DNA of 64,000 bases from Paenibacillus sp. MMS20-IR301 (GCF_032302195.1 NZ_CP135275.1:1922001-1986000), one strand, 5' to 3'; shown: positions 16,079-26,345, numbered from the stretch's first letter. The notes: generated by a model not told the origin, from the sequence alone. Numbers and translations are program-made.

Positions 16079-18883
16079 TTAACGGATCAGTCTGTTAACC
16101 TCTTCCGCCGTTGCCGTATATCCCGGCTTGAACTCTGCAGAATTCATATAAGTTGCAACGCTGGCCAAGAATTGTCTGCCCTCAGGAGTTTCGCCTACCT
16201 TAGCAGCATCCAGTGCGCAGATCAGCAGCTTGCCCGGTCCGACGCTGCATTCACTCAGGAAGCTCAGCTTATGGTTGCGCTCGAAATTATCGATCGTCTG
16301 CACAACCGGCATCCAGCGATGGTCCGCGTCATCCATGATAATGGATTTCGAGTTCTCGACAATAGTCCACCATGGATAGGTGGAATAGGCTTCACTCGGG
16401 AATTCCCGGAGCACCGGATGGGTATTATCAATTAACAGTCCCATCGTGCCGACCGGCACAGGCCGGTTCATGCTCTCTGAGATGGAACGGAACATCGGAT
16501 AACACCAGAAGTCTGTGCAATAGTAGCCTTCCACTGCATTCTGCAGCAGCTCCGGCTGCGGCATAAGCAGCACATTTGCCCCTAGATCAAGCAGGGCCGT
16601 TGCTTCAGCAGTCAGCTTCTTGAACACGTGGATGCCGGCCAGCGGATTGCTGTTTTGCTCCGGGTAGATCCACAGGTCATAGCTCTTGCGGATATCGCTT
16701 CCCGCAATCTGCAGGGACAGCGTAGCCTTCTGCATGGTCTGCACCACCGGAAGGCTAACCTCCAGATCACAGATATCAATATAATGTGTCCCGGCCGGAA
16801 CCGCAGCTTCGGCAGAACCTTCCGCATACGTATTTCCTTCTACAGCCAGCTCCCATTGAAGCTTGACCGTCTCCGGCATCCCGCTGCGGAAGCAGCTTAG
16901 CTCCACATGGGCAGTGAAGGCTTCGCCGGCGGCATAATTGAATTTCGGGAACCGCGCCAGCAGAACGGCATCATTACAGAAGGTGCGCCATTCCTCAGGA
17001 CTGATCAGCCCTTTGGAATCCATGAAGGCATCCAGCACACCAACCAGCGCTGTACCCTGGCCGCTGAAATCCTGCAGGTCAAGCAGCTGGAAGCCGGCGA
17101 GTCTGCGTGAGCGGAAGGCCGCTTCCAGCTCTTCCTTGTAGCAGGCTACAGCCAGCTGGCCGGAGCTGGCGAAGAATTCGGCAGCCTGGTGGCCCATGCC
17201 CTTGCTCTCGAGCCGCTCCCTGAAGATAACGAAATTCTCCGCTTTAAGCGGGCCTGTATATTTCCCGATTTCTTCGAAATTAGGGAAGGTCGCATATTGT
17301 CCAATTTCGTGCGAGACCACCGGCACCTGCGGAATCCATTCCCCGGATTCTCCGCCAGCCTGTACAGCCTTGGCTTCGGTACCATACTGGATCAGAATTT
17401 CGCCGCCTGCCCCGGCTGCTCCCCCTTCGCCGTTCTGGAAGCCAGCAGGAACAATCTGATCATCATAATCCTTCATCGTGCCCGGAAGCGCCGTCTGGAC
17501 ATGGCCCAGCGGAGCATCGCACATGGCATAGGAGCCTCTGAACAGCCGGTCGCGGGTGAAGCGTACGCCGCTGAAGAAGTCATCATGCTCCAATACTTCA
17601 GGCACCCACTGATGGTTATTGGAGCCTTGGGTATAGAGCGGGCGGTCGTCGAACGCCTTATAATCTGCCAGGAAGGAATCAATCCGCTCCTTGCTGCCCC
17701 ACAGCTCATTGCCGAGCGACATCATTACGAAGGACGGATGATTGCCGAATTCCCGGAGAATGGCATAGCCTTCGCTGATCAGGTAATCCTGCTCGGCCTG
17801 ATTATGGCCTTCATCCGTTTCTACTGTAATTGTGCCCCAGAACGGCAGCTCCGGCTGCATGTAGATGCCAAGCAGATCCGCAGCAGTGAAGGCCGCTTCC
17901 GGCGGACAGCAGGTATGGAAGCGGTAATGGTTAATGCCGTACGATTTCGCAATCCCCAGAATCCGCAGCCATTCTTCAACATCTGTCGGAGCATATCCTG
18001 TGAGCGGGAAAATCAGGCCGTCATGCTTGCCGCGCAGGAAGGTCTGCTCGCCGTTGATGGAGAACTTGTCGCCATCAGCGCGGAAATCCTTCAGGCCGAA
18101 GAGAATCTCCTGCCGGTCGGCCGGAAGTCCGGCGCCGTTTCTCAGCTCCAAAGTTACAGTGTATAGACGGGGAGCAAATTCACTCCAGAGCAGTGCGTCT
18201 GCGCCAAGCTCATAACCAATCGAGAATTCACCTGGTGTAACGGCGTATTCACGCTCCTCCACCGTATGGGCAGTATCGCTGTTCAAGCTCTTGGCGGAGA
18301 CGACAAGTACAGCCTCCTGCTCACTTTCCAGCGTTGCCGAGATCTGTACCAAGCGGGCAGGCAGATCGGACTTCAGCCGGATGCCGCTAAGCCTGGATTC
18401 CCCGTAGAACTGCAGCTCGATCCGGCCGGTAATCCCGTTCCAGTTGGTCTGGGTATCCGGCGAGGTCATATGTCCGCCCTTCGTCGGATAACCAGTGTTG
18501 TTCACCCGGATAGTAAGCGTATGGGTTCCCGGCAGCAGCTGCGGCAGCTCATATACATGCGCGGTGTTCAGGCTGTCACGGCTGCCGATCTCCCGGCCGT
18601 CCAGCCAGACTGTAGTAAGTCTTGTGCGTTCCAGGTATAACGAACCATTCTTGCCGGCCTGCTCCTCCGTAATCACAAACTCTCTGGAGTACCAGACCGG
18701 GCCTTCGAACAAATATTCATCCGTTAGAGCACCTACGAGCACCTCACGGTTCTTAGGTCCTTTGCGTGCATGGGATGTAGTTCCCGGCAGCGTAATCACA
18801 TCGGTAAAAGGCAATACGAGTCCTTGCCCGTTCTCTTCCAGCTGCAGCTTCCATTCGCCTTCAAGGCTGATCTTTGACAGCAC
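16079..18883 (-). CDS. Glycoside hydrolase family 2 enzyme
   Basis: The 934-residue enzyme has an N-terminal GH2 sugar-binding sandwich (residues about 5-165), an immunoglobulin-like domain, and a TIM barrel with acid/base Glu in SLGNELWG (about 395) and nucleophile-like Glu in SHEIGQY (about 520). It has an extra C-terminal beta-rich part. No signal peptide is seen, so it probably acts in the cytosol on imported oligosaccharides. GTG at 18883 is preferred because GGAG lies 8 bases upstream; the GTG at 18892 overlaps that site. It is the last gene after the importer and YesM/YesN. Specificity (beta-galactoside, glucuronide or other) is not determined. Confidence 0.85.
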   Translation of the reverse strand: MLSKISLEGEWKLQLEENGQGLVLPFTDVITLPGTTSHARKGPKNREVLVGALTDEYLFEGPVWYSREFVITEEQAGKNGSLYLERTRLTTVWLDGREIGSRDSLNTAHVYELPQLLPGTHTLTIRVNNTGYPTKGGHMTSPDTQTNWNGITGRIELQFYGESRLSGIRLKSDLPARLVQISATLESEQEAVLVVSAKSLNSDTAHTVEEREYAVTPGEFSIGYELGADALLWSEFAPRLYTVTLELRNGAGLPADRQEILFGLKDFRADGDKFSINGEQTFLRGKHDGLIFPLTGYAPTDVEEWLRILGIAKSYGINHYRFHTCCPPEAAFTAADLLGIYMQPELPFWGTITVETDEGHNQAEQDYLISEGYAILREFGNHPSFVMMSLGNELWGSKERIDSFLADYKAFDDRPLYTQGSNNHQWVPEVLEHDDFFSGVRFTRDRLFRGSYAMCDAPLGHVQTALPGTMKDYDDQIVPAGFQNGEGGAAGAGGEILIQYGTEAKAVQAGGESGEWIPQVPVVSHEIGQYATFPNFEEIGKYTGPLKAENFVIFRERLESKGMGHQAAEFFASSGQLAVACYKEELEAAFRSRRLAGFQLLDLQDFSGQGTALVGVLDAFMDSKGLISPEEWRTFCNDAVLLARFPKFNYAAGEAFTAHVELSCFRSGMPETVKLQWELAVEGNTYAEGSAEAAVPAGTHYIDICDLEVSLPVVQTMQKATLSLQIAGSDIRKSYDLWIYPEQNSNPLAGIHVFKKLTAEATALLDLGANVLLMPQPELLQNAVEGYYCTDFWCYPMFRSISESMNRPVPVGTMGLLIDNTHPVLREFPSEAYSTYPWWTIVENSKSIIMDDADHRWMPVVQTIDNFERNHKLSFLSECSVGPGKLLICALDAAKVGETPEGRQFLASVATYMNSAEFKPGYTATAEEVNRLIR

Positions 18884-18894
18884 AATTATCACTC

Positions 18895-20499
18895 CTAATA
18901 ATGGTAATCTCTATACTCTTGCGGGGTAGTGCCGGTATTTTTCTTAAACAGGAAAGTGAAATAAGCCGCGGTCTGAAAGCCTACCCGCTCTGCAACCTCG
19001 TACACCTTGATGCCCGGGTCCCGGAGCAGCTCCTTCGCCTTATTCATGCGCGTTTCCTGGACATAATCGGAGATCGTCTGGCCGGTTTCTTTTTTGAACA
19101 ACACGCTTAGATAACTGGAATTCAGATGAAACTGCTCAGCCAGCTGCTTAACCGTCAGATTCTCCTGCAGATGTTCAGCCAGCTGCTGGCGGACCTGCTG
19201 GATCAGATGATGCTCCTTCACAGTCTGCTCCTGCTGCTTATGCAGTGTATAACGGGCGACATATTCCAGAACCACCTTCCGGACCTCCTCCATTCCCGTG
19301 CAGTCAATTAAGCGCTGCCACATCTGAATGTTCATTTCGGTGTCCGTCTCCTTGTTCCGTTTGAGCTTACGGGCAAGCTCACTGAGCAGACCCATTCCGA
19401 ACGCCTGCACATAAGAGAAAGAGACAGGCTCTCCGGCCAGCATCACCTCAAACGCGTGAGCTGCATAAGCAGAAGCCTTACTGTTCTCTCCAAGCTCCAG
19501 CAGCTTGACAATTTCCGGGATGTATTCCTCACGCAGCCTGAAATCATGATATTCGTTCATCAGATGCCGGTCAAAATACACGATCTGCCCGAAGCCGGCC
19601 AGCCGCGCATCGGCAATCATATGCCGCACTTCCTTGTACAGGAGCGGAATTTCTGTCCAGCTGCGCGCTTCTCTGCTGATGCCTATCGTAACGGAAGTAT
19701 GATACTGCTCCCGCAGTACTTCCTGAATGAAGCCCAGCTGCTTCTCCAGCCTGGCCCGTACCTGCGGAACCTCCTCCAGCACCAGCACGGCGGCTTCACC
19801 CGCGCCTGCCTTCCCGGTGTATACGCCGGAGAACCCGCCCAGCCCGAGCTTCACCGCATTCAGCAGTCCTTCGTCGAGCAGAATCTGCTCCTTGGCATCA
19901 TGACTATTATGCAGGAAAAGACGGTCACAGTCGAACAGGAACAGCGTAGCCTGCCAATCCCCTGCCGGGAGATCGAGCAGACGCCGCCATGAATCGAGCA
20001 GCTCCTCACTGTGGACGGAGCCTCCGGTCAAATCCTTAACGAAACGCTCCAGCAGCACTTCCCGGCTCTCCGTTACTTTCTCCCTGAGCAGGGCGGTTTC
20101 CTGCTCCAGCTGTTTTTTCTTCTCGGCGGCTTCACGGATTGCCGTAAGCTTAAGCTCCAGTTCGTCTGTCTTCACCGGCTTAAGCACATAGGCTTTGGCT
20201 CCGAGGTGAATGGCCTCCTGCACGAATTCGAATTCATCGAAGCCGCTGATCATTATCGTCTGCAAGGACTGCTGCTGCGGATAATCAGTCTGGACTCTGG
20301 CCAGCAGCTCAATGCCGGTCATCCCGGGCATCGCCACATCGGTAATCAGTACATCCACTGAATTCGCCTGGAGTACAGCTAGCGCCTCCTCCCCGGAGCG
20401 GGCGGTCAGCGGCGGCTCATAGCCAAGCATCTCCCAGCGGATATGGCGGAGCAGGCCCTGAATTTGCATAGGTTCATCATCAACAATCAACGCGCGCAT
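18895..20499 (-). CDS. YesN-type response regulator with AraC DNA-binding domain
   Basis: The 534-residue protein has an N-terminal receiver (VDDEP, phospho-Asp in LITDVAMPG near residue 54, Lys in VLKPVK), a long central helical region, and two AraC helix-turn-helices at the C-terminus (LTVKQLAEQFHLNSSYLS and YEVAERVGFQTAAYF). It starts one base after the YesM-type kinase gene and is its partner. In Paenibacillus such pairs activate the neighbouring sugar importer and glycosidase genes. Confidence 0.92.
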   Translation of the reverse strand: MRALIVDDEPMQIQGLLRHIRWEMLGYEPPLTARSGEEALAVLQANSVDVLITDVAMPGMTGIELLARVQTDYPQQQSLQTIMISGFDEFEFVQEAIHLGAKAYVLKPVKTDELELKLTAIREAAEKKKQLEQETALLREKVTESREVLLERFVKDLTGGSVHSEELLDSWRRLLDLPAGDWQATLFLFDCDRLFLHNSHDAKEQILLDEGLLNAVKLGLGGFSGVYTGKAGAGEAAVLVLEEVPQVRARLEKQLGFIQEVLREQYHTSVTIGISREARSWTEIPLLYKEVRHMIADARLAGFGQIVYFDRHLMNEYHDFRLREEYIPEIVKLLELGENSKASAYAAHAFEVMLAGEPVSFSYVQAFGMGLLSELARKLKRNKETDTEMNIQMWQRLIDCTGMEEVRKVVLEYVARYTLHKQQEQTVKEHHLIQQVRQQLAEHLQENLTVKQLAEQFHLNSSYLSVLFKKETGQTISDYVQETRMNKAKELLRDPGIKVYEVAERVGFQTAAYFTFLFKKNTGTTPQEYRDYHY

Positions 20500-20500
20500 G

Positions 20501-22288
20501 CTATCCCTCCCCTTTTCTCAGCTCAGGACGCTCGTGACAGACTGGAATGGTAACCGTCACTGCGGTCCATTCCTCTTCTGCACTGTCGATTTCAAGACAG
20601 CCCTCCGGCCCGAAATACAGTGCAAGGCGTTCCCTGATATTTTTCATGCCGAACCCGTTTTTGGTCCCGCTGTACGTACCCGCCCGGATCTGCTCCAGCT
20701 TCTCTTTGCCGATGCCTTTCCCGTTATCAAAAATCTGCAGGCGCACCTTGTCGCCCCTGGCTTCAACTGTGATCTGAATGAACGCATCTGTCCTCGCCGT
20801 AATACCGCCATGCAGATAGCAGTTTTCCACAATCGGCTGCAGAATCAGCTTAATCGTGTAGAGATTCAGCACCTCCGGCTCCACCTGCCATTCAACCGAC
20901 ACCTGGCCGGGATACCGGAGCTGCTGAATGTCCAGATAAGCCCTCACATGCTCCAGCTCTTCGCTGAACCGGGTCACATTCACCTGATTGCTCAGGGCCA
21001 GCCGGTAAAAGGTCGTCAATGCGTCAATCGTGCGGATTTGCAGCTCATCCTGCAGATCCAGCGCCCGCCAGCGGATCAGGCTGAGTGAATTGTAGATGAA
21101 ATGCGGGTTAATCTGCGCCTGGAGTGCCCGGAACGATTGCTCACGCTCTTTAAGCAGTGCATCAGTATGCTCTTCTACCAGCTTCCGGAGCCGCCCGGAC
21201 ATGGAATTGAACAACAGCTCCAGCTCACCCAGCTCATCATTATCGCGGTTCTTCACCTTTGCTTCGAAATACCCTTCAGAAATATCAGTCATCCGGGTCC
21301 CCAGCTTGCGGATACGCCAGATTACATTCTTCAGGACAATCATGATCAGGAAAATCGACAGCAGCAGGAAGAATGCGATACCGGCTGCGATATAATACAG
21401 AATGCGCCGGGACTGTTCCTCCAGCCGGTCAAGATGCACCAGCGCACCTACACGCCAGCCGGATTTGATCTCCTGTGTAATCAATACCGTCCCGTTATTC
21501 GTCCGTACGGTTCCGTCCGCCCTGCCCCAGTATTCGCTGAGCGAAGAGGAGGACAGGGGCGTGCCGATCTCGGACGGTTCTGAAGAGGCGATAATCCGCT
21601 CGTTGCCGTCTACGATATACATTTCTCCGGCCCCGTCAAAGGGATGGTCGAATGATTCGGCGAACACGCTTTTATAATTCAGCAGCAGATAGACAATTCC
21701 GTATACATCGCCGCTGCTGCTGAGGATTTTGTGTGATACCACCAGCTTATTCCGGTCATCTCCCGCGTTGGTCCATACCAGATTATCCGGTGAAGCCAGC
21801 CGCTCCGCGTACCAGTCCCGCTCAAGCATGCCTGAGAGCTTGCGGTCCTCCGGCTTCCACAGCAGTCCGCCGTCCTGCACAAGGCTGTCATTGGTATGGT
21901 AAATGCGGAAGTTCTCAATGCCCGGCAAATACTTGCTCGTCAGCAGGAAGGATCTGTCCACGTAATTAACGGTTCCCAATTGCTCAGTAATGTCTTCGTA
22001 GCTGCGGGAGATTCTGGAGATCAGCTCCCCGTCGGTCGCTGTCCGGGTTGCCAGCAGATCATAGCTTTGCTTGCGGAACTCAATGCTCTGGGCGCTCTGG
22101 CGCACCGCTTCCCTGATCGTCAGAATATAATTGGCCCTGACTGTCTGCAGCATCATGTAGCCGGCTCCTGCCGCCAGCAGCACTGTAGGAAGGAATACGA
22201 TCAAGCCGTAGAACAGCACGATCTTGCTTCTCAGGTTCAGGGACCGGGTCATACGAATGATCCCTTTCTCTATACTTTGCTTAATCAT
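20501..22288 (-). CDS. YesM-type sensor histidine kinase
   Basis: The product has TM1 (IVLFYGLIVFLPTVLLAAG), a large extracytoplasmic dCache-like sensor, TM2 near residue 310, HAMP, the His_kinase motif with acceptor His in INPHFIYNSL, and an HATPase (IVENCYLHGG, DNGKGI, GFGMKNI). I take ATG 22288 as start because GGGAGGGGC precedes it; an upstream in-frame start at 22399 would overlap the lipoprotein gene. It probably senses the sugar carried by the adjacent importer. Confidence 0.92.
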   Translation of the reverse strand: MIKQSIEKGIIRMTRSLNLRSKIVLFYGLIVFLPTVLLAAGAGYMMLQTVRANYILTIREAVRQSAQSIEFRKQSYDLLATRTATDGELISRISRSYEDITEQLGTVNYVDRSFLLTSKYLPGIENFRIYHTNDSLVQDGGLLWKPEDRKLSGMLERDWYAERLASPDNLVWTNAGDDRNKLVVSHKILSSSGDVYGIVYLLLNYKSVFAESFDHPFDGAGEMYIVDGNERIIASSEPSEIGTPLSSSSLSEYWGRADGTVRTNNGTVLITQEIKSGWRVGALVHLDRLEEQSRRILYYIAAGIAFFLLLSIFLIMIVLKNVIWRIRKLGTRMTDISEGYFEAKVKNRDNDELGELELLFNSMSGRLRKLVEEHTDALLKEREQSFRALQAQINPHFIYNSLSLIRWRALDLQDELQIRTIDALTTFYRLALSNQVNVTRFSEELEHVRAYLDIQQLRYPGQVSVEWQVEPEVLNLYTIKLILQPIVENCYLHGGITARTDAFIQITVEARGDKVRLQIFDNGKGIGKEKLEQIRAGTYSGTKNGFGMKNIRERLALYFGPEGCLEIDSAEEEWTAVTVTIPVCHERPELRKGEG

Positions 22289-22311
22289 ATGCCCCTCCCA
22301 TGAACTATAAA

Positions 22312-22342
22312 GGGAGCCCCCCTCTCTGATGAAGGGCGCTCC
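22312..22342 (-). promoter_or_regulatory. Intercistronic hairpin between binding protein and kinase genes
   Basis: Arms GGAGCGCCC and GGGGGGCTCC form a stem followed by CTTTATAG on the minus strand. Its position suggests partial termination or RNA stabilisation, so that the binding protein is made in excess over the regulators. Confidence 0.5.
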
Positions 22343-22350
22343 GTAATAGA

Positions 22351-24045
22351 TTATTGCTGACCGCTGGCCTGCATTTCTTCCTGGTAGACAGTAAGCCACT
22401 CGGCCTTGACTTCACTCCAGTGTCCGCGTTTCTCCAGTGCTTCCTGGAACTCATTCCACTCCGCTTCGAACTTGGCATCATCTTTGGCCATGAGTACCTT
22501 AGCCCGGTATTCCTTGCGGATGTTCTCCAGCTCCAGCGTATATTTCTCCCATAATCCGCCCTGCTTTACCTCGACCAGATCATACGGCTCAGCTACACGG
22601 ATGGTTCCCATCTTCCCGATAGCTTCGGTGAACTGAATCGTCTTGGCCGCACCTGCTTTTCCTCCGTCCTCCGTATTCCACCACGGATACCACTCGTTGC
22701 TGTAGGAGGAGGCCATGTACAGCTCCGGCGTAACCTTCGCCTTCTGGGCAGTATCACCGGAATTGCGTCCCTCTTTGTAGGTCTCATCCGTGAACTTCCA
22801 TTTGCCCAGCGGCTGATCCACCCAGTCCCAGTACAAACCGGCCGGACCTTCATTAATCACCTGCTGCTGTTCAGGCTTCGGCTGCAGCGTGTAATCGAGG
22901 AATTTCAGAATGGCCTCCAGGTTCTTCGTCTTCTGGCTGATGTAGACATCGTAACCCGGATTCGGATTCGTCACCTGGTTGATGCCGAGCTTCTCTACCC
23001 CCGGTACTTGCGGAAAAGGAATAACCTCATAGAACCAGCCCGGCTCTGTAGGACCGTCCAGTGTCTCCCAGGCTGAGGCGTTAATGTTCCAGAAGCTGCC
23101 TACATTCAGTGCGACCCGGCCGGATTTATTCTTCTCCATATACTGCTCGGCCTTGTTCGTTACTACCTCAGGATCGATCAGCTTCTCCCGGTACAGCTTA
23201 TTCATCCATTGATAGGCTGCCTTATAGTTCGGATCATCATATGCGAAGACAAATTGATCGCCCTGCTTCTGGATGCCGTTGCCGCCGGTGCTGACTCCGA
23301 ACGCTGTCAGAATCGCATTCTCATCACTCCAGCCGAGGGAATCATTCGTATCCATCAGAAAGGACATCGGGAGAAGGGCTTTGCCTGAGGCATCCTTCTG
23401 TTCTGCCGCTTTCTTCAGGAAGGTCTCGATTCCATCCAGCGTGGACAAATCAGCCTTGGTCATACCCGCTTTCTCCAGCACATCCGTTCTGACGATCCAG
23501 CCTTGAGAGGCCCAGCCCGGCCAAGGGTCTTCCGGATTCTGGTCGAACCAGGTCGGGATGGACCAGATATGACCGTCTTCATCCTTCATCAGCTCGAGAT
23601 ATGGCTTCGGAATTGCAGCCAGGCCCGGATATTTATCCGGCATCTCGAAGTATTGCTCTACCGGCAGCACCTGTTTGGAGCGCCGCATCGCGCTTTTTAC
23701 CGTTTCGTTCCGGCTGAAGATCGCTGCATCCTCAAATCCGCCTGTATTGATCTTCAGGTTAAGCGCTGTCATTGCATCGCCCTGAGTGCCCTCCAGCTTC
23801 ACATCAACCCCGGGCTCCTGCTCCCGCCAATATTTCTGCACCAGACTGTCGTTATTGATGGTAGCCGTCCAGCCAAGCCAGAGATTGAAGGCGGTAGAAC
23901 TGCTGGACGTCTGTGGAGCCGCCGTTTCATTCGCTGTACCGCTGTCGTTGACCGCCGCATTCCCTCCGGAACCGGAACATCCGCTGACGATGGCCAGCAT
24001 GGCCGTCATAGTTAGAGCTGCAAGCCGGACTTGTTTGATTTTCAC
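22351..24045 (-). CDS. Extracellular sugar-binding lipoprotein of an ABC importer (LplA/YtcQ type)
   Basis: The 564-residue protein has a lipoprotein signal peptide ending in the lipobox IVSGC (Cys near residue 23), a Ser/Thr/Ala-rich tether and a large type-1 solute-binding fold of the LplA/YtcQ group, which binds oligosaccharides outside the membrane. GTG start with GGGGGAG upstream. It follows the two permease genes; no ATPase gene is in the operon, as is common when a shared MsmX-type ATPase serves many importers. Confidence 0.9.
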   Translation of the reverse strand: MKIKQVRLAALTMTAMLAIVSGCSGSGGNAAVNDSGTANETAAPQTSSSSTAFNLWLGWTATINNDSLVQKYWREQEPGVDVKLEGTQGDAMTALNLKINTGGFEDAAIFSRNETVKSAMRRSKQVLPVEQYFEMPDKYPGLAAIPKPYLELMKDEDGHIWSIPTWFDQNPEDPWPGWASQGWIVRTDVLEKAGMTKADLSTLDGIETFLKKAAEQKDASGKALLPMSFLMDTNDSLGWSDENAILTAFGVSTGGNGIQKQGDQFVFAYDDPNYKAAYQWMNKLYREKLIDPEVVTNKAEQYMEKNKSGRVALNVGSFWNINASAWETLDGPTEPGWFYEVIPFPQVPGVEKLGINQVTNPNPGYDVYISQKTKNLEAILKFLDYTLQPKPEQQQVINEGPAGLYWDWVDQPLGKWKFTDETYKEGRNSGDTAQKAKVTPELYMASSYSNEWYPWWNTEDGGKAGAAKTIQFTEAIGKMGTIRVAEPYDLVEVKQGGLWEKYTLELENIRKEYRAKVLMAKDDAKFEAEWNEFQEALEKRGHWSEVKAEWLTVYQEEMQASGQQ

Positions 24046-24120
24046 TGTAATACTCCCCCTGTACTGTTATTGTACTGCATTATAGAACTATGGCTAGCTA
24101 TTGCGGGTTGCCTAACCGGC

Positions 24121-25017
24121 TCACCCTTTCACCGATCCCAGGAGAACGCCCTTGACGAAATATTTCTGCAGAAAAGGATATACACAGAGGATCGGCAGTG
24201 CGCTGACCATCACAACGGCCATTTTGATCGACATCAGCGTAATATTCTTCATCTGCGAGCTGCGGGCCAGTGCCTCCTGATTGTTGTTGGAGCCGAGCAC
24301 CGCCGACAGGTCCTGCGCCGAGAGCAGCTGCTGCAGGAAGGTCTGCACGGGAATCAGATCCTGCTTGGTGACGAAGAACGCTCCGGCGAACCAGTCATTC
24401 CAATGGCCCACTGCGGTGAACAGGCCGAGAGCGGCAAGCATCGGTTTGGATAACGGGACAATAATCTGCATAAGGATGCGCACCGGCCCTGCCCCATCCA
24501 GCTCCGCCGATTCCACAAGCGCTTCCGGAATGCCCTGAATGAATTTCAGCATGACGAACATATTCCAGACGGAGAACAGTCCCGGCAGAATATATACCCA
24601 GAACGTATTGATCAGACCGAGATGATTCAGCTGGATGTAAAAGGGTACCAGCCCGCCGCTGAACAGCATCGTCAGCAGAATGTAGCTGAGTATCGTACTC
24701 CGCAACGGAAGCCCCCGGTAAGAGAGGCCGAAGGCCACCAGCAGGGTAACCAGCAGTCCGCCTATGGTGCCGATAACAGTTCTGCCCACGGTAATCAGAT
24801 AAGAATGGCGGATGGTCTCGTTGCCGAGCACGATCTCGTAGTTGATCAGTGTGAAATTGCGCGGCCAGAGGTACACTCCGCCTTTGGCGGCGTCGGCCCC
24901 GTCATTCAGCGAGATGGCCAGCATGTACAGGAACGGATACAACACCGATATACACAATAAGGCGAGCAGTGCAACAATGATGTATTCCGCTATTTTTTCA
25001 CCTCGGCTTGCCTTCAT
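24121..25017 (-). CDS. Carbohydrate ABC transporter permease (LplC/YtcP type)
   Basis: The 298-residue protein has six membrane helices and the EAA loop (EALVESAELDGAGPVRILMQIIVPLSKP), which docks the ATPase. The end LLGSVKG is typical of the family. It forms a heterodimeric channel with the upstream permease, 6 bp away. Start ATG follows GGTGACAACAA. Confidence 0.92.
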   Translation of the reverse strand: MKASRGEKIAEYIIVALLALLCISVLYPFLYMLAISLNDGADAAKGGVYLWPRNFTLINYEIVLGNETIRHSYLITVGRTVIGTIGGLLVTLLVAFGLSYRGLPLRSTILSYILLTMLFSGGLVPFYIQLNHLGLINTFWVYILPGLFSVWNMFVMLKFIQGIPEALVESAELDGAGPVRILMQIIVPLSKPMLAALGLFTAVGHWNDWFAGAFFVTKQDLIPVQTFLQQLLSAQDLSAVLGSNNNQEALARSSQMKNITLMSIKMAVVMVSALPILCVYPFLQKYFVKGVLLGSVKG

Positions 25018-25023
25018 TTGTTG

Positions 25024-25917
25024 TCACCACAGTCCTTCCCCGTTAAGTTTTCTGGATAGCTGATTTGTGGATACGACCAGCGTCAGGCTGATTAGCGATG
25101 ACAGGAGGCCTACAGCCGTCGCCATTCCGAAGTACCCCTGCTGTAAGCCGTTGCGGAGAATATAAGTATCGAGGACATCCGCAACACTCTGGTTGGCAGA
25201 GTTCATCAGCGGATAGATCTGATCCATTCCCACTGTGATTAAGCTGGGAATACTTAGAATCAGCACGATGGAGATCGTCGGCATAATTCCCGGAAGCGTG
25301 ATATGGCGGATCTGGGCCAGCTTGCCGGCACCTTCAACCTTGGCCGATTCATACAGCTGCGGATCAATCGTTGTAATAGCCGCCAGATATAGGATCGTAT
25401 TCCAGCCGGTTTCTTTCCATAGTCCGCTGAACACGACCATTGGCCGGAACCACTCTGTTGAGCCCAGGAAAAAGACCGGTTCGCCCCCTGCCTTCCCGAT
25501 GAACTGATTGACCAGTCCCCCGTCCAGCGTCAGAAAGGACTGTAGGATATAGGCGACTACAATCCACGAGAAGAAATGCGGCAAATAGCTGACCGACTGG
25601 ACAAAACGCTTGAACACCGGACGGGTAACCTCATTGATCAGAAGCGCCAGCAGAATCGGAGCCGGGAAGCCGAAGATGAACTTCAGCACCGAAATATACA
25701 GCGTATTCTGGACTACGGTCAGAAACTGCGGGTCTTCCAGGAATGAGAAGTTGCCGAAGCCCACCCACGCGCTGTTCCAGATCGAGGTGCCGATTTGGAA
25801 ATCCTTGAAGGCAACCTGAATCCCGGCCATGGGGATATAACTGAACAGAAACAGCAGGATTACCCCGGGCAGGATCATCAAATATTGCCACCGGTACTTG
25901 TAGAATTTGTTGTACAA
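25024..25917 (-). CDS. Carbohydrate ABC transporter permease (LplB type), first gene of sugar operon
   Basis: The 297-residue protein has six predicted membrane helices and an EAA loop (QLYESAKVEGAGKLAQIRHITLPG). It begins MYNKFYKYRW, typical of LplB-like permeases. The start codon is TTG with GGGGGGAG four bases upstream. It heads the operon permease-permease-lipoprotein-YesM-YesN-GH2. Confidence 0.92.
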   Translation of the reverse strand: MYNKFYKYRWQYLMILPGVILLFLFSYIPMAGIQVAFKDFQIGTSIWNSAWVGFGNFSFLEDPQFLTVVQNTLYISVLKFIFGFPAPILLALLINEVTRPVFKRFVQSVSYLPHFFSWIVVAYILQSFLTLDGGLVNQFIGKAGGEPVFFLGSTEWFRPMVVFSGLWKETGWNTILYLAAITTIDPQLYESAKVEGAGKLAQIRHITLPGIMPTISIVLILSIPSLITVGMDQIYPLMNSANQSVADVLDTYILRNGLQQGYFGMATAVGLLSSLISLTLVVSTNQLSRKLNGEGLW

Positions 25918-26008
25918 TTGTCTCCCCCCTTGATACTTCTATCATATTAGGAATGCTGGAGGCCGCCTATATAACAACGGTTGGATATCTATCGCTCTGA
26001 TTTGATCT

Positions 26009-26023
26009 TTTGAAGCGCTTACT
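26009..26023 (-). promoter_or_regulatory. cre-like site upstream of the sugar operon
   Basis: TTTGAAGCGCTTACT has the core AAGCGCTT and one mismatch to the relaxed CcpA consensus WTGNAANCGNWNNCW. It lies about 90 bases before the first permease codon, so catabolite repression, or a LacI-family regulator, could act here. Confidence 0.45.
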
Positions 26024-26204
26024 ATTGGGATGAGGGACAGAACACAATCGCCCTCAGGGCGTGTTCGCCCGGATGCCCTACGTTAGTTTGGCTGCTGCTC
26101 GATGTGCCAGCGATGGTGCTCCTGCTGTTTAACTGCTTCATCGTGCTGGCTGATGTTATCCGGCACACTGGTTGACGTTGTTCGGGTAGCTGTGGAGATG
26201 ACTT

Positions 26205-26345
26205 TAAGTGGACAAACGTATCTTAATTTTTTGATTTTGGCTTCTTTTAGTATATTAAGTGGATAAATGTCATTTAATTTCTCACGTTTCCCCTACTTTG
26301 GGCGCTTTGCCGCAAATTAAGTGCTCTTTTTCCACCTGCTGTTTG
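26205..26345. repeat. AT-rich intergenic repeat with two direct units
   Basis: TTTAAGTGGACAAACGT at 26209 and ATTAAGTGGATAAATGT near 26264 are two related units of about 27 bp, each ending near TTAATTT and weakly palindromic; a third partial ATTAAGTG follows near 26317. Bases 25918-26576 otherwise hold no convincing gene: only this repeat, the cre-like site and the terminator at 26500. Confidence 0.55.

Noticed and set aside
17189..18166. 325-codon plus-strand ORF opposite the GH2 gene
   Set aside because: Antisense shadow of a well-supported gene, with compositional bias only.
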